Positions 1-8,743 of a stretch of 60,979 nucleotides of DNA are shown piece after piece (within the stretch, counting starts at the first letter, position 1; every line of letters begins with the position of its first letter). A program made the translations under genes and the position numbers. The notes under the pieces were generated by a model. That model saw nothing but the letters and a program-made list of their open reading frames with translations, was not told the origin of the DNA and searched no databases. Origin of the DNA: Arthrobacter sp. M4 (GTDB lineage: Bacteria > Actinomycetota > Actinomycetes > Actinomycetales > Micrococcaceae); contig NZ_JAIWYX010000018.1 in NCBI RefSeq assembly GCF_020251205.1, positions 1 to 60,979 of the forward strand, written 5' to 3'.

Positions 1-2778
1 TTGAGCCGCAGGCTCGGCAGGTGCCTCGGGTTGAGCCGCAGGCTCGGCAGGTGCCTCGGGTTGAGCCGCAGGCTCGGGTTCAGCAGGGGTCTCTTCGGGC
101 GCTGCCTGGGGCTCTACGGGTGCCTCTGCCTCAGTTGGAGCGCCCACCTCTGCTGGTGTGGGTGGTTCAGCCAGTGGTGCCGCGGCTGCAGGTTCAGGCT
201 CAACGGCACCCTCCGGCTCCGCAGGAACCTCAGGCTCAACGACACCCTCCGGCTGAGCGGCACCCTCCGGCTCAACGACACCCTCCGGCTCGGCCGGAAC
301 CTCCGGCTCAACGACACCCTCCGGCTCGGCCGGAACCTCCGGCTCAACGACACCCTCCGGCTCGGCCGGAACCTCAGGCTCAACGGCACCCTCCGGCTCG
401 GCCGGAACCTCCGGCTCCGCTGGAACCTCCGGCTCGGCCGGTACCTCCGCGGGAACCTCAGGTTCGGCCGGTACCTCGACGGTAGCGGCTTCACCGGCAA
501 CCTCCTCCTCAGCAGCCGCTTCACGCGCCGGCACCGCACGGGCCGGTGCTACACCGGCAGCCCGCTGTCCTGCGGGGGCCGCGGGGGCGGTCAAAGCCGC
601 AGTTTCCGGCGTCGTGGTCTGGGTGAGGGCCGCAAGGGATGCTGCCACGGAGTGGTCCGGCTCCGCCTCGGTTTTCGTGTGTGCCCGGAGTACCACCATC
701 GACTTCGCACCGACATTGAGAGTGCCTCCAGCGGCAACGGGATCCGTGTCCGCGCCGCCCCCGGCTGAATCGATGATGATGTCCCAGGCTTTGGCATATT
801 CGTCCGATGGCACCTTGAAGCCGACGTCGCCGTCGTGGGCATTGAAGTACAGGAGGAAATTCACGTCAGTGATCCGTCTGCCCTGTTCGTCCCGCGCCCT
901 GATGCCGTCACCGTTGAGGAACACCCCAACAGAGCGGCCAAAGCCGCTGTCCCAGTCCGACGGCGTCATGGTGGTGCCGTCGACGTCCAGCCACACGATG
1001 TCCGGCAGTGGCTGGCCCTCGCCTCGAAGCGCCGGGCGGCCGTCAAAAAAGCGGCTGCGCCGGAAAGTGGGGTGCTTGGCCCGCAGGGCGGTGACCGCAG
1101 CAGTGAACTCAATGAGCGGTTGGTCAACACTGTCCCAGTTGATCCAGGTCAGTTCCGAGTCCTGACAGTAGCCGTTGTTGTTGCCCCTCTGCGTGCGGCC
1201 AAGCTCGTCGCCGTGCAGGAGCATGGGAACACCTTGGGAGAGCAGCAGTGTGGCGATGAAGTTGCGCTGCTGGCGGGCCCGCAGGGCCAGCACCTTGGGA
1301 TCGTCGGTTGGACCCTCCACACCGCAGTTCCAGGAGCGGTTGTGGGACTCGCCGTCGTTGTTGTTTTCCCCATTGGCCTGGTTGTGCTTCTCGTTGTAGG
1401 AGACCAGGTCAGCGAGGGTGAAGCCGTCGTGCGCCGTGACGAAGTTGATGGAAGCCACAGGGCGGCGCCCCGAATGTTCGTAGAGGTCCGAGGAACCGGT
1501 GAGCCGCGAAGCGAATTCACCAAGCGTGGACGGCTCGCCGCGCCAGAAGTCGCGTACCTCGTCACGGTACTTGCCGTTCCATTCCGTCCATTGCGGCGGG
1601 AAGTTGCCCACCTGGTAGCCACCGGGTCCGACGTCCCACGGTTCGGCGATGAGCTTCACTTGGGACACCACCGGGTCCTGCTGGATGAGTTCGAAGAAGG
1701 ACGACAGTTTGTCCACGTCGTAAAACTCGCGGGCCAGCGTGGATGCGAGGTCGAAGCGGAAGCCGTCCACATGCATCTCGGTGACCCAGTACCGCAGCGA
1801 GTCCATCAGCAGCTGGAGTGAGTGCGGGCTGCGCACGTTGAGCGAGTTCCCCGTGCCGGTGTAGTCCATGTAGTAACGCTGGTCGCCCTCTACCAGCCGG
1901 TAGTACGCGGAGTTGTCGATGCCTTTGAAGGACAGGGTGGGTCCGAGGTGGTTACCCTCGGCCGTGTGGTTGTAGACGACGTCGAGGATAACCTCGATGC
2001 CGGCGCGGTGCAGCGTCCGGACCATGGCCTTGAAGTCCTGGACCTGCTGGCCGGTGTCTCCCTTGGAGCTGTAACTGTTGTGTGGCGCGAAGAAGCCGAT
2101 GGTGTTGTAGCCCCAGTAGTTGTTCAGGCCCTTGTCCTGCAGGATGCCATCGTTGGTGAACTGGTGGACTGGCATAAGTTCGATGGCGGTGACACCCAGC
2201 TTCTGCAAGTGGCTAATGACCGCTGGATGGGCGACGCCGGCATAGGTGCCGCGCTGGTCTTCGGGGACCTCCGGATGAAGCTTGGTCAAGCCCTTGACAT
2301 GGGCTTCGTAGATGACCGATTTGTGGTACGGCACTTTCAGCTGCGAGTCCCCGGCCCAGTCGAAGAAAGGGTTGATGACCACGCCCAGCATCATGTGCGG
2401 GGCTGAGTCAGCGTCATTACGGGAGTCCGGGTCTCCCATGTTGTAGGAAAACAGCGCAGGATCCCAGTCGATCTGACGGTGAATGGCTTTGGCATAGGGA
2501 TCCAGGAGAAGCTTGTTGGCGTTGAAGCGCTGGCCGTGGGCGGGATCGTAGGGGCCGTGGACTCGATAGCCGTACTTCTGCCCGGGTTGGGCTTGTGGAA
2601 TGTAACAGTGCCACACGTAGCCGTCAGCTTCAGTGACGTCGTAGCGGGTCTCCTTGTAGTCGTCGTCGAAGAGGCAAAGCTCCACCCTTTCGGCCCGCTC
2701 GCTGAAGATCGCGAAGTTGGTACCCGTACCGTCAAAGGTGGCTCCCAGGGGGTATGCAGATCCAGGCCAAACGTCCAT
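1..2778 (-). CDS. glgX: Glycogen debranching enzyme GlgX, 3' end outside the window
   Basis: Isoamylase-type alpha-1,6-glucosidase that debranches glycogen in the cytoplasm. The frame is open from an ATG at 2778, after the ribosome site AGAGGAG, to the left edge (926 codons, no stop). An N-terminal CBM48-like region (YPLGATFDGTGTNFAIFSE) precedes the GH13 barrel. The nucleophile Asp is about residue 343 in VDGFRFDL, the acid is in AEPWDVGPGGYQVG near residue 380, and TAHDGFTLADLVSYNEKHN follows. The usual family length of about 700 residues is used up near position 660. After it comes a tail of more than 220 residues rich in Pro, Glu and Ala, built on a 12-residue repeat (VPAEPEGVVEPE) between about 190 and 480. 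The repeats run off the window, so the true C-terminus is unknown. The function call is firm; the tail's role is not known. Confidence 0.93.
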   Translation of the reverse strand, partial: MDVWPGSAYPLGATFDGTGTNFAIFSERAERVELCLFDDDYKETRYDVTEADGYVWHCYIPQAQPGQKYGYRVHGPYDPAHGQRFNANKLLLDPYAKAIHRQIDWDPALFSYNMGDPDSRNDADSAPHMMLGVVINPFFDWAGDSQLKVPYHKSVIYEAHVKGLTKLHPEVPEDQRGTYAGVAHPAVISHLQKLGVTAIELMPVHQFTNDGILQDKGLNNYWGYNTIGFFAPHNSYSSKGDTGQQVQDFKAMVRTLHRAGIEVILDVVYNHTAEGNHLGPTLSFKGIDNSAYYRLVEGDQRYYMDYTGTGNSLNVRSPHSLQLLMDSLRYWVTEMHVDGFRFDLASTLAREFYDVDKLSSFFELIQQDPVVSQVKLIAEPWDVGPGGYQVGNFPPQWTEWNGKYRDEVRDFWRGEPSTLGEFASRLTGSSDLYEHSGRRPVASINFVTAHDGFTLADLVSYNEKHNQANGENNNDGESHNRSWNCGVEGPTDDPKVLALRARQQRNFIATLLLSQGVPMLLHGDELGRTQRGNNNGYCQDSELTWINWDSVDQPLIEFTAAVTALRAKHPTFRRSRFFDGRPALRGEGQPLPDIVWLDVDGTTMTPSDWDSGFGRSVGVFLNGDGIRARDEQGRRITDVNFLLYFNAHDGDVGFKVPSDEYAKAWDIIIDSAGGGADTDPVAAGGTLNVGAKSMVVLRAHTKTEAEPDHSVAASLAALTQTTTPETAALTAPAAPAGQRAAGVAPARAVPAREAAAEEEVAGEAATVEVPAEPEVPAEVPAEPEVPAEPEVPAEPEGAVEPEVPAEPEGVVEPEVPAEPEGVVEPEVPAEPEGVVEPEGAAQPEGVVEPEVPAEPEGAVEPEPAAAAPLAEPPTPAEVGAPTEAEAPVEPQAAPEETPAEPEPAAQPEAPAEPAAQPEAPAEPAAQ
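193..480 (-). repeat. 36-bp in-frame repeats in the glgX tail
   Basis: Imperfect direct repeats of 36 bp, encoding VPAEPEGVVEPE or shortened forms such as VPAEPE and QPEGVVEPE, lie in the C-terminal extension of GlgX. A second set, based on the 30-bp unit for PEAPAEPAAQ, occupies 1-72 and continues past the left edge. All changes keep the reading frame. Confidence 0.85.
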
Positions 2779-2863
2779 GTGTTCTCCTCTTGGGCGATGG
2801 ATAGCTTTGGCAGCAAGACTACCCACTAGTAACGACATATAAACGGCAGCCGGGTTTGTTACC

Positions 2864-4441
2864 TCACCTCCGGCGAACCCGTTTGCGCGAGTTTCCTGGC
2901 TTAGCGCGGGACTCCGCCACAGTCCGCAACACTGCCGGAACTGCGTCCGCGATGGCTGACGCAGTCAGGGGGCCGCCGCCTGAGGCCAAGGCCCCAGCCC
3001 TGCCGTGAATTGCGGCGGCGAGGGCCGCAATCGAAGCCCATCGCCCGTCGTCGGGAATTCCGCGACGGGCGAACGGACCGTCGGCCGAAGCGGCCGATTC
3101 GGCCAGCTGAGCGAGCAGTGCGCCGGTGATGCCGGACAGTGTGTCCCCGCTGCCCGCCGTCGCCATCCATGGGACGCCGTCGGACTGGCTGAACAGCACC
3201 CCCGACGGCGAAGCCACCAGCGTGGTGGCGCCTTTGAGCAGCACGGTGGCGCCGGTGAGTTCGGCGCCCAAGCGGACGTAGTGCAGCGGACGGGCCTCGA
3301 CGTCGTCGCGGCCCACCTGGGTGCCGTACCTGCCCAGGAGCGTGGCAAGCTCGCCCGCGTGTGGGGTGAGGACCCAGTTGTCGGGACATGATCCCTCCAG
3401 GAGCTGGAAGCCTCCGGCGTCGACGACGACGGGAACTCCGGCGTCGCGCGCAGTGGACAAAGAATCTGCGGCCCGGTCCACCTGTTCTCGCCCGTCGATG
3501 CCTGGGCCGACCAGCCAGGCCTGAACGCGCCCGGGCTCCCCGGGTTCCCAGACAGCTTCCGGAGTCCGTCCGATAACCTGCCGGGAGACCAGCGAGGAAC
3601 CCCGGTACCGAACCATTCCGACGCCGGTCAGCGCCGCGGCGTGGACGCACAGGACGGCAGCTCCCGGGTAGCGTTCCGATCCTGCTGCGACGCCTAGGAC
3701 GCCCCTCGTGTACTTATGCGAGCGGCGATCCGGATCCGGGAGGAGGGCCGCGAGGTCGCTCATGTCCAGGCGGCGCAATGAGGGGGTTGGCAACATGTCC
3801 TCGATGCCGATGGGGACGACTCGCACGCAGCCCGAGTGCCCTTCCCCCGGATCCGCCATCAGCCCTGCCTTCGCGCCTCCGAAAGTCACCGTGAGGTCAG
3901 CGTCAAGGACGGGCCAGTGGGATTCACCGGTGTCCGCGTCCACGCCGCTGGGCACATCACAGGCCACCACCAATGCCGGACGAAGCTCTGCGAGGCAGGC
4001 GATGAACTCGGCGGCAGGCCCACGCAGGCCCCCTGTTGCACCTGTTCCCAAGATGGCGTCAATGACTACGTCATCTCCCGCGGCCAGAACAGCGAGTTCC
4101 TCGTAGTTGTCCGTACCAAGGTGCTCCACCCGCCCACCATTCCGCTCAAAGGCGGCCAGGCCTTCGGTGTGCGCGTTGCCCGCGGTGAGGATCGCCGTCG
4201 TACGCATCCCGCGACGGGCTAGTTTGGCGGCGGCCCAAAGGCCGTCGCCACCGTTGTTGCCCTTGCCGACCAGCACGGTGAGGCTGGCACCATAAAGGCG
4301 CCGTCCCCTGTCTTTCAGTTCGCTGGCTATGGCGTTGGCCAGGCCGTGGGCGGCGCGTTGCATAAGAACAGCGCCCTCACCGGCGTCGAGCAGCGGTGCT
4401 TCCGCTGCCCGAACTTGTTGACCGGTGAAGGCGCTGATCAT
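2864..4441 (-). CDS. nnr: Bifunctional NAD(P)HX epimerase/dehydratase
   Basis: Repairs hydrated NADH and NADPH. The N-terminal YjeF_N domain (about residues 1-215) epimerises NAD(P)HX and shows GKGNNGGDG. The C-terminal ribokinase-like domain (about 225-510) is the ADP-dependent dehydratase and shows ATAGSGDTLSGITGA, the nucleotide-binding GSGD signature. At 525 residues the length fits the fused bacterial form. The ATG at 4441 gives the canonical N-terminus. The gene lies 24 bp after acpS on the same strand and is probably co-transcribed with glmS and acpS. The pairing of acpS with nnr is common in actinobacteria. Nothing unusual was seen. Confidence 0.95.
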   Translation of the reverse strand: MISAFTGQQVRAAEAPLLDAGEGAVLMQRAAHGLANAIASELKDRGRRLYGASLTVLVGKGNNGGDGLWAAAKLARRGMRTTAILTAGNAHTEGLAAFERNGGRVEHLGTDNYEELAVLAAGDDVVIDAILGTGATGGLRGPAAEFIACLAELRPALVVACDVPSGVDADTGESHWPVLDADLTVTFGGAKAGLMADPGEGHSGCVRVVPIGIEDMLPTPSLRRLDMSDLAALLPDPDRRSHKYTRGVLGVAAGSERYPGAAVLCVHAAALTGVGMVRYRGSSLVSRQVIGRTPEAVWEPGEPGRVQAWLVGPGIDGREQVDRAADSLSTARDAGVPVVVDAGGFQLLEGSCPDNWVLTPHAGELATLLGRYGTQVGRDDVEARPLHYVRLGAELTGATVLLKGATTLVASPSGVLFSQSDGVPWMATAGSGDTLSGITGALLAQLAESAASADGPFARRGIPDDGRWASIAALAAAIHGRAGALASGGGPLTASAIADAVPAVLRTVAESRAKPGNSRKRVRRR

Positions 4442-4465
4442 TGTGGCTTGCCGCGCGTCTGTCCG

Positions 4466-4813
4466 TCAGCCCTCGGCGAGGACCATGGCCGTGGCGATGC
4501 CGCCGTCGTGGCTCATCGACAGGTGCCAGCGCAGGACGCCCTTGGCTTCCGCGACCGCAAGGACGGTCCCAGTGACCTGGATGGTAGGCCCCTTCTCGTC
4601 CAGACCGATCCAGCAGTCCTGCCAGTTCATGCCCGCCGGGGCGCCAAGCACCTTGGCTACGGCTTCCTTCGCGGCGAAGCGGGCGGCCAATGAACGAGTG
4701 TTCAGCTCCCGCTCGGCCGGCACAAAAAGCCGGTCCCGCAGGCCCGGTGTACGTTCCAACTGCCGGCCAAACCGCTCGATGTCTACAACGTCTACGCCAA
4801 TGCCTACGATCAT
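4466..4813 (-). CDS. acpS: Holo-[acyl-carrier-protein] synthase
   Basis: Transfers the 4'-phosphopantetheine arm from CoA to the serine of acyl carrier proteins. At 115 residues it has the size of the trimeric AcpS family. The two signature motifs are intact: GIGVDVVDIERF at the N-terminus, with a Mg-binding Asp, and RFAAKEAVAKVLG in the middle, with the metal-binding Glu. It sits between glmS (4-bp gap) and nnr, in the same direction, so it probably belongs to one transcript. The cofactor source CoA is made through coaA, which diverges from this group. Confidence 0.96.
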   Translation of the reverse strand: MIVGIGVDVVDIERFGRQLERTPGLRDRLFVPAERELNTRSLAARFAAKEAVAKVLGAPAGMNWQDCWIGLDEKGPTIQVTGTVLAVAEAKGVLRWHLSMSHDGGIATAMVLAEG

Positions 4814-4817
4814 GCGG

Positions 4818-6707
4818 CTATTCTACGGTGACGCTCTTGGCGAGGTTGCGAGGCTGGTCCACGTCGTAGCCCTTTCCGGAGGCCAGCTCCAGCGCGAACA
4901 ACTGCAGCGGAACCGTTGTGAGCAGCGGCATCAGCAGCGTGGGCGTCTCCGGCACGTAGAAGACGTGCTCAGCGTAGTCCCGGACTGCCTCGTCGCCTTC
5001 CTCGGCAATGACCAGGGTGCGGGCTCCGCGGGCACGGATTTCCTGGATGTTGCTGACCACCTTGGAGTGCAGGGAGTCGCGGCCGCGGGGGGACGGAACG
5101 ACGACGAACACCGGCTGGCCCTCTTCGATCAGGGCGATGGGGCCGTGCTTGAGTTCCCCGGCGGCGAAGCCTTCGGCGTGGATGTAGGCGATTTCCTTGA
5201 GCTTGAGCGCACCTTCCAAGGCCACCGGGTAGCCCACGTGACGGCCCAGGAACAGCACGGACTTCTCATCCTTCATGCTCCGGGCCAGCTCGCGAAGCTC
5301 CGTGGAGGAGTCCAGGATCTTCTGGATCTTGGCCGGGATCTTGTTCAGGTCCGCGAGAACGTCCTTGATCTGACCGGTGAAGATGTTGCCGCGCAGCTGA
5401 GCCAGGTACAGGCCGAACAGGTAAGCCGCGGTGATCTGGGCCAGGAAGGCCTTGGTGGAGGCCACCGCGATCTCGGGGCCCGCGTGCGTGTAGAGCACGG
5501 CGTCGGACTCACGAGGGATGGTGGAGCCGTTGGTGTTGCAGATGGAGACGGTCAGCGCGCCCTGCTCGCGGGCGTAGCGGACGGCCATCAGCGTGTCCAT
5601 CGTTTCACCGGACTGGCTGATGGAAACCACCAAGGTCTTGGAGTTCACGATTGGGTCCCGGTAGCGGAACTCGTGGGCTAGCTCCACTTCGGTGGGTATG
5701 CGGCACCAGTTCTCAATGGCGTACTTGGCCACCAGGCCGGCGTAGGCTGCGGTTCCACAGGCAAGCACGATGATCTTGTCCACCTGCTTCAGCAGCTGGG
5801 GGTCAATGCGAAGCTCATCCAGAATCAGGTGGCCCCTGGCATCGGAACGGCCCAGGAGGGTTTGGGCGACGGCGTCGGGCTGGTCATGGATTTCCTTCTC
5901 CATGAAGGACGCGTAGCCGCCCTTTTCAGCCGAGGCGGGGTCCCAGTCCACCGTGTATTCCTTGCCCACCGCGGGTGCGCCAAAGAAGTCCGTGATGTCC
6001 ACGCTGTCAGAGGTGATGGTGACGATCTGGTCCTGGCCCAGTTCCACGGCCTTGCGCGTGTAGTCGATGAACCCGGAAACATCCGAGCCCAGGAAGTTCT
6101 CGCCTTCGCCGAGGCCCACCACGAGGGGCGAGTTGCGGCGGGCGGCCACGACGACGTCGGGCTGGTCCGCGTGGACGGCCAGGAGGGTAAAGGCGCCCTC
6201 AAGCCGCTGGCAGGCAAGTTGCATGGCTTTGGTGAGCCCGCCGTCGGCCCCGCCCTTGAGCTTGTTCCGGAAGATGTCGCCCAAAAGGGCTGCGGCAACC
6301 TCCGTGTCCGTCTCGGACGCGAACTCCACGCCCTTGGCGAGGAGTTCCTGCTTCAGTTCAGCGAAGTTCTCAATGATGCCGTTGTGGATGACCGCCAGTT
6401 TGCCCCCGTCAGCCAGGTGCGGGTGCGCGTTGCGGTCAGTGGGTCCGCCGTGGGTGGCCCAGCGGGTGTGGCCGATCCCGGTCAGGGATCCGGGCAGCGG
6501 GTGTTCCTCGAGTTCGTCAAGAAGATTGCTCAGTTTGCCGGACTTCTTGCGGGACGAAATGCTGCCTTCCGCCACCACAGCCACGCCTGCGGAGTCATAT
6601 CCGCGGTACTCAAGCCGGCGCAATCCCTCAAGCACTACGTCCAGCGCGCCATGGGTGGCGTTAGCCCGGCCCGACGCATTGCCTACATACCCAACGATTC
6701 CACACAT
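4818..6707 (-). CDS. glmS: Glutamine-fructose-6-phosphate aminotransferase (isomerising)
   Basis: Makes glucosamine-6-phosphate from fructose-6-phosphate and glutamine, the first step to UDP-GlcNAc for peptidoglycan. I chose the ATG at 6707, not the longer open frame starting at 6758, because the protein must begin MCGIVGYVG: Cys2 becomes the N-terminal nucleophile after Met removal. The glutaminase domain covers about residues 1-230. Two SIS domains follow, with SISQSGETMDTL in the first, and the end KSVTVE is typical. Length is 629 residues. The partner enzyme glmM is in the same window at 12.6-13.9 kb. No glmS ribozyme was recognised upstream. Confidence 0.96.
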   Translation of the reverse strand: MCGIVGYVGNASGRANATHGALDVVLEGLRRLEYRGYDSAGVAVVAEGSISSRKKSGKLSNLLDELEEHPLPGSLTGIGHTRWATHGGPTDRNAHPHLADGGKLAVIHNGIIENFAELKQELLAKGVEFASETDTEVAAALLGDIFRNKLKGGADGGLTKAMQLACQRLEGAFTLLAVHADQPDVVVAARRNSPLVVGLGEGENFLGSDVSGFIDYTRKAVELGQDQIVTITSDSVDITDFFGAPAVGKEYTVDWDPASAEKGGYASFMEKEIHDQPDAVAQTLLGRSDARGHLILDELRIDPQLLKQVDKIIVLACGTAAYAGLVAKYAIENWCRIPTEVELAHEFRYRDPIVNSKTLVVSISQSGETMDTLMAVRYAREQGALTVSICNTNGSTIPRESDAVLYTHAGPEIAVASTKAFLAQITAAYLFGLYLAQLRGNIFTGQIKDVLADLNKIPAKIQKILDSSTELRELARSMKDEKSVLFLGRHVGYPVALEGALKLKEIAYIHAEGFAAGELKHGPIALIEEGQPVFVVVPSPRGRDSLHSKVVSNIQEIRARGARTLVIAEEGDEAVRDYAEHVFYVPETPTLLMPLLTTVPLQLFALELASGKGYDVDQPRNLAKSVTVE

Positions 6708-6770
6708 GGGTACAAGCCTATCCGTTTCGCTTGCGTGAGGCGGACCGGGGGCTGGCAATGAGCTGAAAGT

Positions 6771-6812
6771 TAACGGCCGTTAGTTGCATCAGTAACGGCC
6801 GTTAGTTGCATC
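6771..6812. promoter_or_regulatory. Paired 20-bp repeat with palindromic core, possible operator
   Basis: TAACGGCCGTTAGTTGCATC occurs twice, at 6771-6790 and 6793-6812, with a centre-to-centre distance of 22 bp (about two DNA turns). Each copy holds the perfect palindrome AACGGCCGTT. The pair lies between the divergent genes glmS and coaA, 64 bp before the glmS start and 64 bp before coaA. This layout suits a dimeric regulator, but no regulator is identified. Confidence 0.5.
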
Positions 6813-6875
6813 TTTAACGCCGCCCACTTTCGGCGTATTTCATGATCTGATAGCCCGAGGGGCAGAATCGAAGGC

Positions 6876-7841
6876 GTGACTGTGCAACGCAATGACGCGA
6901 ACGGAGAAGGCGTTTCCCCGTTCGTGGAACTGGACCGCCAGACGTGGTCCAGGCTCGCGGCCCAGATGGAACAGCCCCTCAACGAGGAGGACATCATCCG
7001 GCTGCGGGGCCTCGGAGACCCCCTGGATATGAAGGAAGTCCGCGAGGTCTACCTTCCGCTCTCCCGGCTTCTCCACCTCTATGTCGAGGCTTCTCATCAA
7101 CTTCATGCCGCTACAACCACCTTCCTCGGCGAAGCTACCCAGCGCACGCCGTTTGTGATTGGCGTGGCCGGTTCTGTCGCCGTCGGGAAGTCCACCATTG
7201 CGCGTGTGCTGAGGGAGATGCTTCGTCGCTGGCCCGGTACGCCGAATGTGGAGTTGGTCACTACCGACGGCTTCCTGTACCCCTTGGCTGAACTCAAGCG
7301 GCGCCACCTGCTGGAACGGAAGGGCTTCCCCGAGTCCTACGATCGGCGTGCGCTGCTGCGGTTCGTGAGCGAGATCAAGGGCGGGGCCGAGGAGGTCCGG
7401 GCGCCTTGGTATTCGCACGTCACCTACGACATCGTCCCGGGCAAGGAAGTAGTAGTCCGCCGCCCCGATGTACTCATTGTGGAGGGCCTGAACGTCTTGG
7501 CGCCCGCCCGACCACGCCACGATGGGCGGCAAGGCCTGGCGCTGAGCGACTTCTTTGACTTCTCCATCTATGTGGATGCGAAGACCTCGTACATTGAGCA
7601 GTGGTACGTGGAACGCTTCTTCAAGCTCCGCAGCACGGCCTTCGCCCAGCCGGAGTCATACTTCCACCGGTACGCGACGCTGTCCGACGAAGAGGCCGAG
7701 TCCACTGCGCGCGGTATCTGGAAACGCATCAACGAACCCAACCTCGAGGAAAACGTGCTGCCCACACGCGGCCGTGCGCAGTTGGTGCTCAGCAAGGATG
7801 CCGACCATTCCATCCGCCGCATGCTCCTGCGGAAGGTGTAG
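6876..7841 (+). CDS. coaA: Pantothenate kinase, type I
   Basis: Phosphorylates pantothenate, the committed and CoA-inhibited step of coenzyme A synthesis. The 321-residue product carries the P-loop GVAGSVAVGKSTIARVL near residue 95, followed by VTTDGFLYPLAEL and FPESYDRRALLRF, all typical of the P-loop kinase CoaA family. The start is GTG at 6876 (GTGACTGTGCAACGC); a second GTG at 6882 cannot be excluded. The gene diverges from glmS and is followed after 5 bp by the lipoprotein carboxypeptidase gene. Confidence 0.95.
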   Translation: MTVQRNDANGEGVSPFVELDRQTWSRLAAQMEQPLNEEDIIRLRGLGDPLDMKEVREVYLPLSRLLHLYVEASHQLHAATTTFLGEATQRTPFVIGVAGSVAVGKSTIARVLREMLRRWPGTPNVELVTTDGFLYPLAELKRRHLLERKGFPESYDRRALLRFVSEIKGGAEEVRAPWYSHVTYDIVPGKEVVVRRPDVLIVEGLNVLAPARPRHDGRQGLALSDFFDFSIYVDAKTSYIEQWYVERFFKLRSTAFAQPESYFHRYATLSDEEAESTARGIWKRINEPNLEENVLPTRGRAQLVLSKDADHSIRRMLLRKV

Positions 7842-7846
7842 CGCCC

Positions 7847-8728
7847 GTGCGTTCCGCGGCGCGGTTTGGGGGGTCCCGGTTCTCCGTCGCTGTTCTTGCC
7901 GCCGCCCTGTTGGCCAGCTGCGGCTCCCCAACTCCGACGGCGCCTGTTACGTCCGCTACCGGCTCACCATCCGCGTCTGCTTCGGAAACCACGACGGCGG
8001 CTGCCGCCGCTTCGGCATCGGAGGCTCCGTCGTCGGCTGCTCAAGCTGCTCCCATGGATCCCCAGTTGCAGGCCGCCGCGGCTGGTGGGCCAGCTGCCGG
8101 GGCGCCGTTCCGCACCCTGCCCGTGCAGCATTCGCTGGACGATCCCGCGAGCCCTTGGGTCGTGGTGAACAAGCGCCGTCCAATCACACCGGCCCAGTTC
8201 GTTCCGGGTGACTTGGTTCGGCCGGCAGTGCCGCTAGCCGTAAGCGGTGAGGCCGCGCTGCTCAACCGCACAACAGCCGCAGCAGCGGAACGCCTGTTCG
8301 CAGCAGCCAGCGCGGCCGGCGCACCAATGGCTCTGGCGAGCGGTTATCGCTCCTATGCCACCCAGACGGCCACCTACAACAGTTATGCGGCTACACGTGG
8401 AACGGAATCCGCGGACACGGCGTCGGCCCGTCCGGGATACTCCGAGCACCAGACGGGGTGGGCCTTCGATATAGCCGACGCGGGCGGAGCCTGCAGCTTT
8501 GAACCGTGCTTCGCCGACCAGCCCGCCGCTGTTTGGGTGCGGGAGCACGCGCATGAGTTCGGGTTCGTGGTGCGTTACCCATGGATGCTGCACGAAACAA
8601 CGGGCTACTTCTACGAACCGTGGCACCTGCGGTACGTGGGTGTGGAGGCGGCCACGGACATGCGTGCCCGCGGAATTGCCACTTTGGAGGAGTACTTCGG
8701 GACGGGGGTGGCGCCTGGGTACTTGTAG
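7847..8728 (+). CDS. D-alanyl-D-alanine carboxypeptidase lipoprotein (VanY/M15B)
   Basis: Predicted membrane-anchored zinc peptidase that trims D-Ala from peptidoglycan stem peptides. I placed the start at GTG 7847, well inside a longer open frame, because it directly gives a lipoprotein signal (RFSVAVLAAALLASCGS, lipobox LASC). A Ser/Ala/Thr-rich linker of about 60 residues leads to the M15 domain. Its motifs are SGYRSYATQ, SEHQTGWAFDIAD (the zinc ligands His and Asp) and EPWHLRYVG (the third ligand His). Length is 293 residues. The gene lies 5 bp after coaA and probably shares its transcript. It converges on the sigma operon with only 15 bp between stops. Confidence 0.9.
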   Translation: MRSAARFGGSRFSVAVLAAALLASCGSPTPTAPVTSATGSPSASASETTTAAAAASASEAPSSAAQAAPMDPQLQAAAAGGPAAGAPFRTLPVQHSLDDPASPWVVVNKRRPITPAQFVPGDLVRPAVPLAVSGEAALLNRTTAAAAERLFAAASAAGAPMALASGYRSYATQTATYNSYAATRGTESADTASARPGYSEHQTGWAFDIADAGGACSFEPCFADQPAAVWVREHAHEFGFVVRYPWMLHETTGYFYEPWHLRYVGVEAATDMRARGIATLEEYFGTGVAPGYL

Positions 8729-8743
8729 CTCGGCAAGCCGGTT

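Noticed and set aside
1..768. Open frames on the plus strand over the glgX tail
   Set aside because: They arise from the low-complexity GC-rich repeat; the minus frame continues a recognisable GlgX without a break.
4425..5681. 418-codon plus-strand frame opposite acpS and glmS
   Set aside because: Both minus-strand genes are certain; the plus frame has no family motif and is a high-GC shadow.
6708..6875. glmS ribozyme or riboswitch
   Set aside because: The conserved catalytic core of the ribozyme is not visible, and this class is known mainly from Firmicutes.
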